A DNA stretch of 26,232 bases. It comes from SVTX01 sp045542075. GTDB lineage: Bacteria; Bacillota; Clostridia; Oscillospirales; CAG-272. Both the position numbers and the translations under genes were made by a program. This document shows positions 23,577 through 26,232 of the stretch, in pieces. The stretch lies in the NCBI GenBank assembly GCA_045542075.1, contig JAZQKI010000010.1:1-26232 (forward strand). The letters run 5' to 3'. A model generated the notes under the pieces. That model searched no databases, was not told the DNA's origin, and saw only the letters and a program-made list of their open reading frames with translations. Position 1 is the stretch's first letter. Each line of letters opens with the position of its first letter.

Positions 23577-26232
23577 ATGGCAAAACCGCAATTTAAGGCT
23601 AATCAACTTGCAAAGGATCTTGAGCTTAAGAGCAAGGAGATCGTTGATATAATGTCGGAAAAGGGCATAGAGGTCAAAACGCAGAAGGCGCTCGAGCCCC
23701 GTGAATTCGACATTCTTTTCGACGCGCTCACGTCAAAGTATCAGGTTGAGTGTATTGACGATTACATCGACGGTATTACCTATATCCCCTCAAAGCTCGT
23801 AAAGGCAGAAGCCAAAGCAGAAGACAAGGCTGAGTCCAAGGAGGCTTCCGAGGCAAAGCAAGAGGCAAAGAAGGCAGAGACTAAAACGTCGGAGCCCAAG
23901 CCTGCGGTATCAACAAAGACCGAAACTAAGGAAGAAAAGAAGGAGCCTAAGGCAGAGCCCAAGGCAGAACCTAAGGCAGAGCCCAAGGTACAGCCTAAAG
24001 CAGAGCCTAAGACGGAGGTCAATGCAGAAGCCAAGGTTGAGACCAAGCCTCAGCCCCAGCCTGTAAGACCTGCGGTCAACAAGATAGACAGAGCAGAGGC
24101 TATTGCTCGCGCGGCGGCTATTGAAAGAGCGGCGCAGGAAAAGGCGCAGCAGCGCGGAGACAGAGCGGAAAAGCCTCACGGCGACAGACCTCAGAGACAT
24201 CAGGGCACGCCTGCGGGCGACAGACCCCAGAGACCTCAGGGCGCGCCTCAGAATGACAGATTTACAAAGCCTCAGGGCGCACCTCAGGGAGAAAGATTTT
24301 CAAAGCCTCAGCAGAATGACAGATTCTCCAAGGCTCCCGACTTCTCTCAGAGCAGACCTGATCAGAAGAAGCGTGACGACCGCAAGCCTCAGAGACCTCA
24401 GCAGGGCTTTGGCGGCAGACCCGGCATGGACAAGGACGATTACGTACCCTCCGCTCCCAAGGAGAAGTTCCAGCCCCAGATAATCACGAGAGCCCAGAGC
24501 CAGAAGGGAGAGAGCATCTCCAAGAAGGGCGCGGCAAAGACCGTGGACATCAGAGGCTCGTCGGTTGACCTTTCCAAGTACGACGAAAAGCTTGATACCT
24601 TCGTGCAGGAAAACGATCGCGACCTTCGCGGTGCGGGCAACCAGAAGCTTAAAAAGCAGCAGAATCAGAACAGACAGGAAAGCTCCTTCAAGCAGAAGGG
24701 CAAGGGCGGCAAGGGTCAGAAGCCCGCTCAGAAGCAGCCTCCCGTAAAGCAGGTCCTCAATGTTCAGATCCCCGACGAGATCATGGTAAGCGATCTTGCG
24801 TCTATGCTCAAGATAACAGTCGGCGATCTTATAAAGAGACTGTTCATGCTTGGCATGATGGTGACGGCAAATCAGACTATAGACTACGATACGGCAGCGA
24901 TAGTTGCCGACGAGCTTGGCGCAATAGTTTCCAAGGAAGTAGTTGTTACAATAGAAGAAAAATTGTTTGACGAGACAGAGGACACCGAGGAGCAGCTCGT
25001 ACCCAGAGCGCCCGTTGTGTGCGTAATGGGTCACGTTGACCACGGTAAGACCTCACTTCTTGACGCTATAAGACATACAAGCGTCACAAGTGGCGAGGCA
25101 GGCGGTATCACACAGCATATCGGTGCGTACAGAGTCAAGGCGCAGGGACAGGATATCACCTTCCTTGACACCCCCGGACACGAGGCATTCACAGCTATGA
25201 GAGCTAGAGGCGCGCAGTCCACGGATATCGCGATCCTCGTGGTTGCGGCAGATGACGGAATCATGCCCCAGACTGTTGAGGCTATAAACCACGCAAAAGC
25301 GGCAGGAATAGATATCGTCGTAGCGATAAACAAGATGGATAAGCCCACAGCTAACCCCGATGCGGTAAAGCAGGAGCTTACAAAATACGATCTCGTTCCC
25401 GAGGAGTGGGGCGGTGACGTTATATGCGTTCCCGTATCTGCTCTCAGAGGTGACGGCATAGAGGAGCTTCTTGAAAACGTGCTTCTCGTAGCGGAGGTCA
25501 AGGAGCTTAAGGCTAACCCCAACAGACGCGCAAAGGGTCTTGTTATAGAGGCAAAGCTTGATAAGGGCCGCGGTCCTGTCGCAACAGTGCTTGTTCAGAA
25601 CGGTACTCTCCATAATGGAGATATAGTTATCGCGGGCACAGCTGTCGGACGTGTAAGAGCTATGACCGACCACAACGGCAAGGCGCAGAAGACTGCAGGA
25701 CCTTCCGTTCCTGTTGAGATAATAGGTCTTTCCGAGGTTCCGCTTGCGGGAGATGAGTTTGCGGCGGTTGCGGACGAAAGAATGGCAAGAGAGCTTGCTG
25801 ATAAGAGAAAGAATCAGGCCAAGGAAGAGGTGTTCAAGGCAAACGCGAGAGCAAACCTCAACGACCTGTTCGCGCAGATATCCGACGGTGTCAAGGAGCT
25901 TAACATTATACTTAAGGCTGACGTTGGCGGCTCTGCCGAGGCAGTAAAGGCATCTCTCGTTAAGCTTTCAAACGACGAGGTCAAGGTAAGAGTTATCCAT
26001 TCCGCGGTCGGCGGAATCACCGAGGGCGACGTAATGTTCGCAGCAGCATCAAACGCGATCATCGTAGGCTTTAACGTCCGTCCCGACAAGGCGGCTATCG
26101 ACTCTGCTGAAAGACAGGGCGTTGATATAAGAACCTACAGAGTCATCTATCAGTGCATCGAGGAGATCGAGGCGGCTATGAAGGGTATGCTTGCGCCTAC
26201 CTTCCGTGAGAACCTGCTCGGTCACGCAGAGG
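23577..26232 (+). CDS. infB: Translation initiation factor IF-2 (3' end beyond window)
   Basis: Places initiator tRNA on the 30S subunit and promotes subunit joining. 885 codons are present without a stop. An IF2-N fold at residues 1-55 (KANQLAKDLELKSKEIVDIM) is followed by a long low-complexity linker: a PKAE repeat (about 123-147) and an RPQ/GAPQ-rich basic tract (about 194-281). A second IF2-N domain (about 393-450) precedes the G domain: GHVDHGKT (485-492), DTPGH (531-535), NKMD (585-588). Domains II and III follow, and the frame ends in domain IV at GMLAPTFRENLLG. The part before G1 (484 residues) is long compared with Bacillus IF2. The start is ATG 23577 with AAAGG about 14 bases ahead, weak for the operon. 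Last gene seen. Confidence 0.96.
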   Translation, partial: MAKPQFKANQLAKDLELKSKEIVDIMSEKGIEVKTQKALEPREFDILFDALTSKYQVECIDDYIDGITYIPSKLVKAEAKAEDKAESKEASEAKQEAKKAETKTSEPKPAVSTKTETKEEKKEPKAEPKAEPKAEPKVQPKAEPKTEVNAEAKVETKPQPQPVRPAVNKIDRAEAIARAAAIERAAQEKAQQRGDRAEKPHGDRPQRHQGTPAGDRPQRPQGAPQNDRFTKPQGAPQGERFSKPQQNDRFSKAPDFSQSRPDQKKRDDRKPQRPQQGFGGRPGMDKDDYVPSAPKEKFQPQIITRAQSQKGESISKKGAAKTVDIRGSSVDLSKYDEKLDTFVQENDRDLRGAGNQKLKKQQNQNRQESSFKQKGKGGKGQKPAQKQPPVKQVLNVQIPDEIMVSDLASMLKITVGDLIKRLFMLGMMVTANQTIDYDTAAIVADELGAIVSKEVVVTIEEKLFDETEDTEEQLVPRAPVVCVMGHVDHGKTSLLDAIRHTSVTSGEAGGITQHIGAYRVKAQGQDITFLDTPGHEAFTAMRARGAQSTDIAILVVAADDGIMPQTVEAINHAKAAGIDIVVAINKMDKPTANPDAVKQELTKYDLVPEEWGGDVICVPVSALRGDGIEELLENVLLVAEVKELKANPNRRAKGLVIEAKLDKGRGPVATVLVQNGTLHNGDIVIAGTAVGRVRAMTDHNGKAQKTAGPSVPVEIIGLSEVPLAGDEFAAVADERMARELADKRKNQAKEEVFKANARANLNDLFAQISDGVKELNIILKADVGGSAEAVKASLVKLSNDEVKVRVIHSAVGGITEGDVMFAAASNAIIVGFNVRPDKAAIDSAERQGVDIRTYRVIYQCIEEIEAAMKGMLAPTFRENLLGHAE
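23943..24017 (+). repeat. Tandem 12-base coding repeat in infB
   Basis: Six tandem copies of a 12-base unit encode the four-residue repeat Glu-Pro-Lys-Ala with small changes (V, Q, T in later copies). Such a tract can gain or lose units in frame. Confidence 0.75.

Noticed and set aside
24103..24483. 126-codon plus-strand frame within infB
   Set aside because: It is the shifted frame of the repeat-rich IF2 linker; its regular Arg/Leu/Asp pattern simply mirrors the RPQ repeat.

Overview
This window reads as a chromosomal core region of an anaerobic Firmicute, most likely class Clostridia. The evidence is gene order and gene form: a radical-SAM DUF512 gene directly before der, a yybS-gdpP-rplI-dnaB block, a tilS-hpt-ftsH block, and a rimP-nusA-ylxR-ylxQ-infB operon with a short NusA and a ThiI without a rhodanese domain. 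Ribosome-binding sites are mostly AAGGAG-like, and the clearest promoters are sigma-A type with 17-base spacers. The finer taxon cannot be read from the sequence. The first 34 bases are not genomic: they match a DNBSEQ (MGI/BGI) sequencing adapter fused to the broken end of aspS, so this is an assembled, probably metagenomic, contig edge.

Layout. (1) 35-3052, minus strand: a DEDDh exonuclease with an unusual duplicated N-terminal module, then thiI and aspS (cut by the contig end), behind a promoter at 3091-3119. (2) 3053-3650: a 598-base non-coding gap filled mostly by a 429-base hairpin-rich element with inverted ends. (3) 3651-10968, plus strand: DUF512 radical-SAM protein, der, an unrecognised two-helix membrane protein, obgE, an M48-type membrane metalloprotease, and ppa. 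(4) 10969-11433: a second gene-free gap between convergent genes, holding a terminator for each side, a 124-base palindromic repeat and an outer inverted repeat. (5) 20964 down to 11434, minus strand: yybS-like, gdpP, rplI, dnaB, tilS, hpt, ftsH. (6) 20965-21273: a divergent promoter region with two strong sigma-A promoters and a leader hairpin. (7) 21274 to the end, plus strand: rimP, nusA, ylxR, ylxQ and infB (3' end missing).

The genes are mainly housekeeping: ribosome assembly GTPases (Der, ObgE), 30S maturation (RimP), translation initiation (IF2), transcription elongation and termination (NusA), tRNA charging and modification (AspRS, ThiI, TilS), replication (DnaB), c-di-AMP breakdown (GdpP), purine salvage (Hpt), pyrophosphate removal (Ppa) and membrane proteolysis (FtsH and the M48 protein). 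I see no tRNA or rRNA gene, CRISPR array, transposase, toxin-antitoxin pair or defence system. The less ordinary content is the adapter artefact, the two repeat elements, the composite exonuclease, the M48 protease and small membrane protein set among GTPase genes, and the very long repeat-containing N-terminus of IF2.
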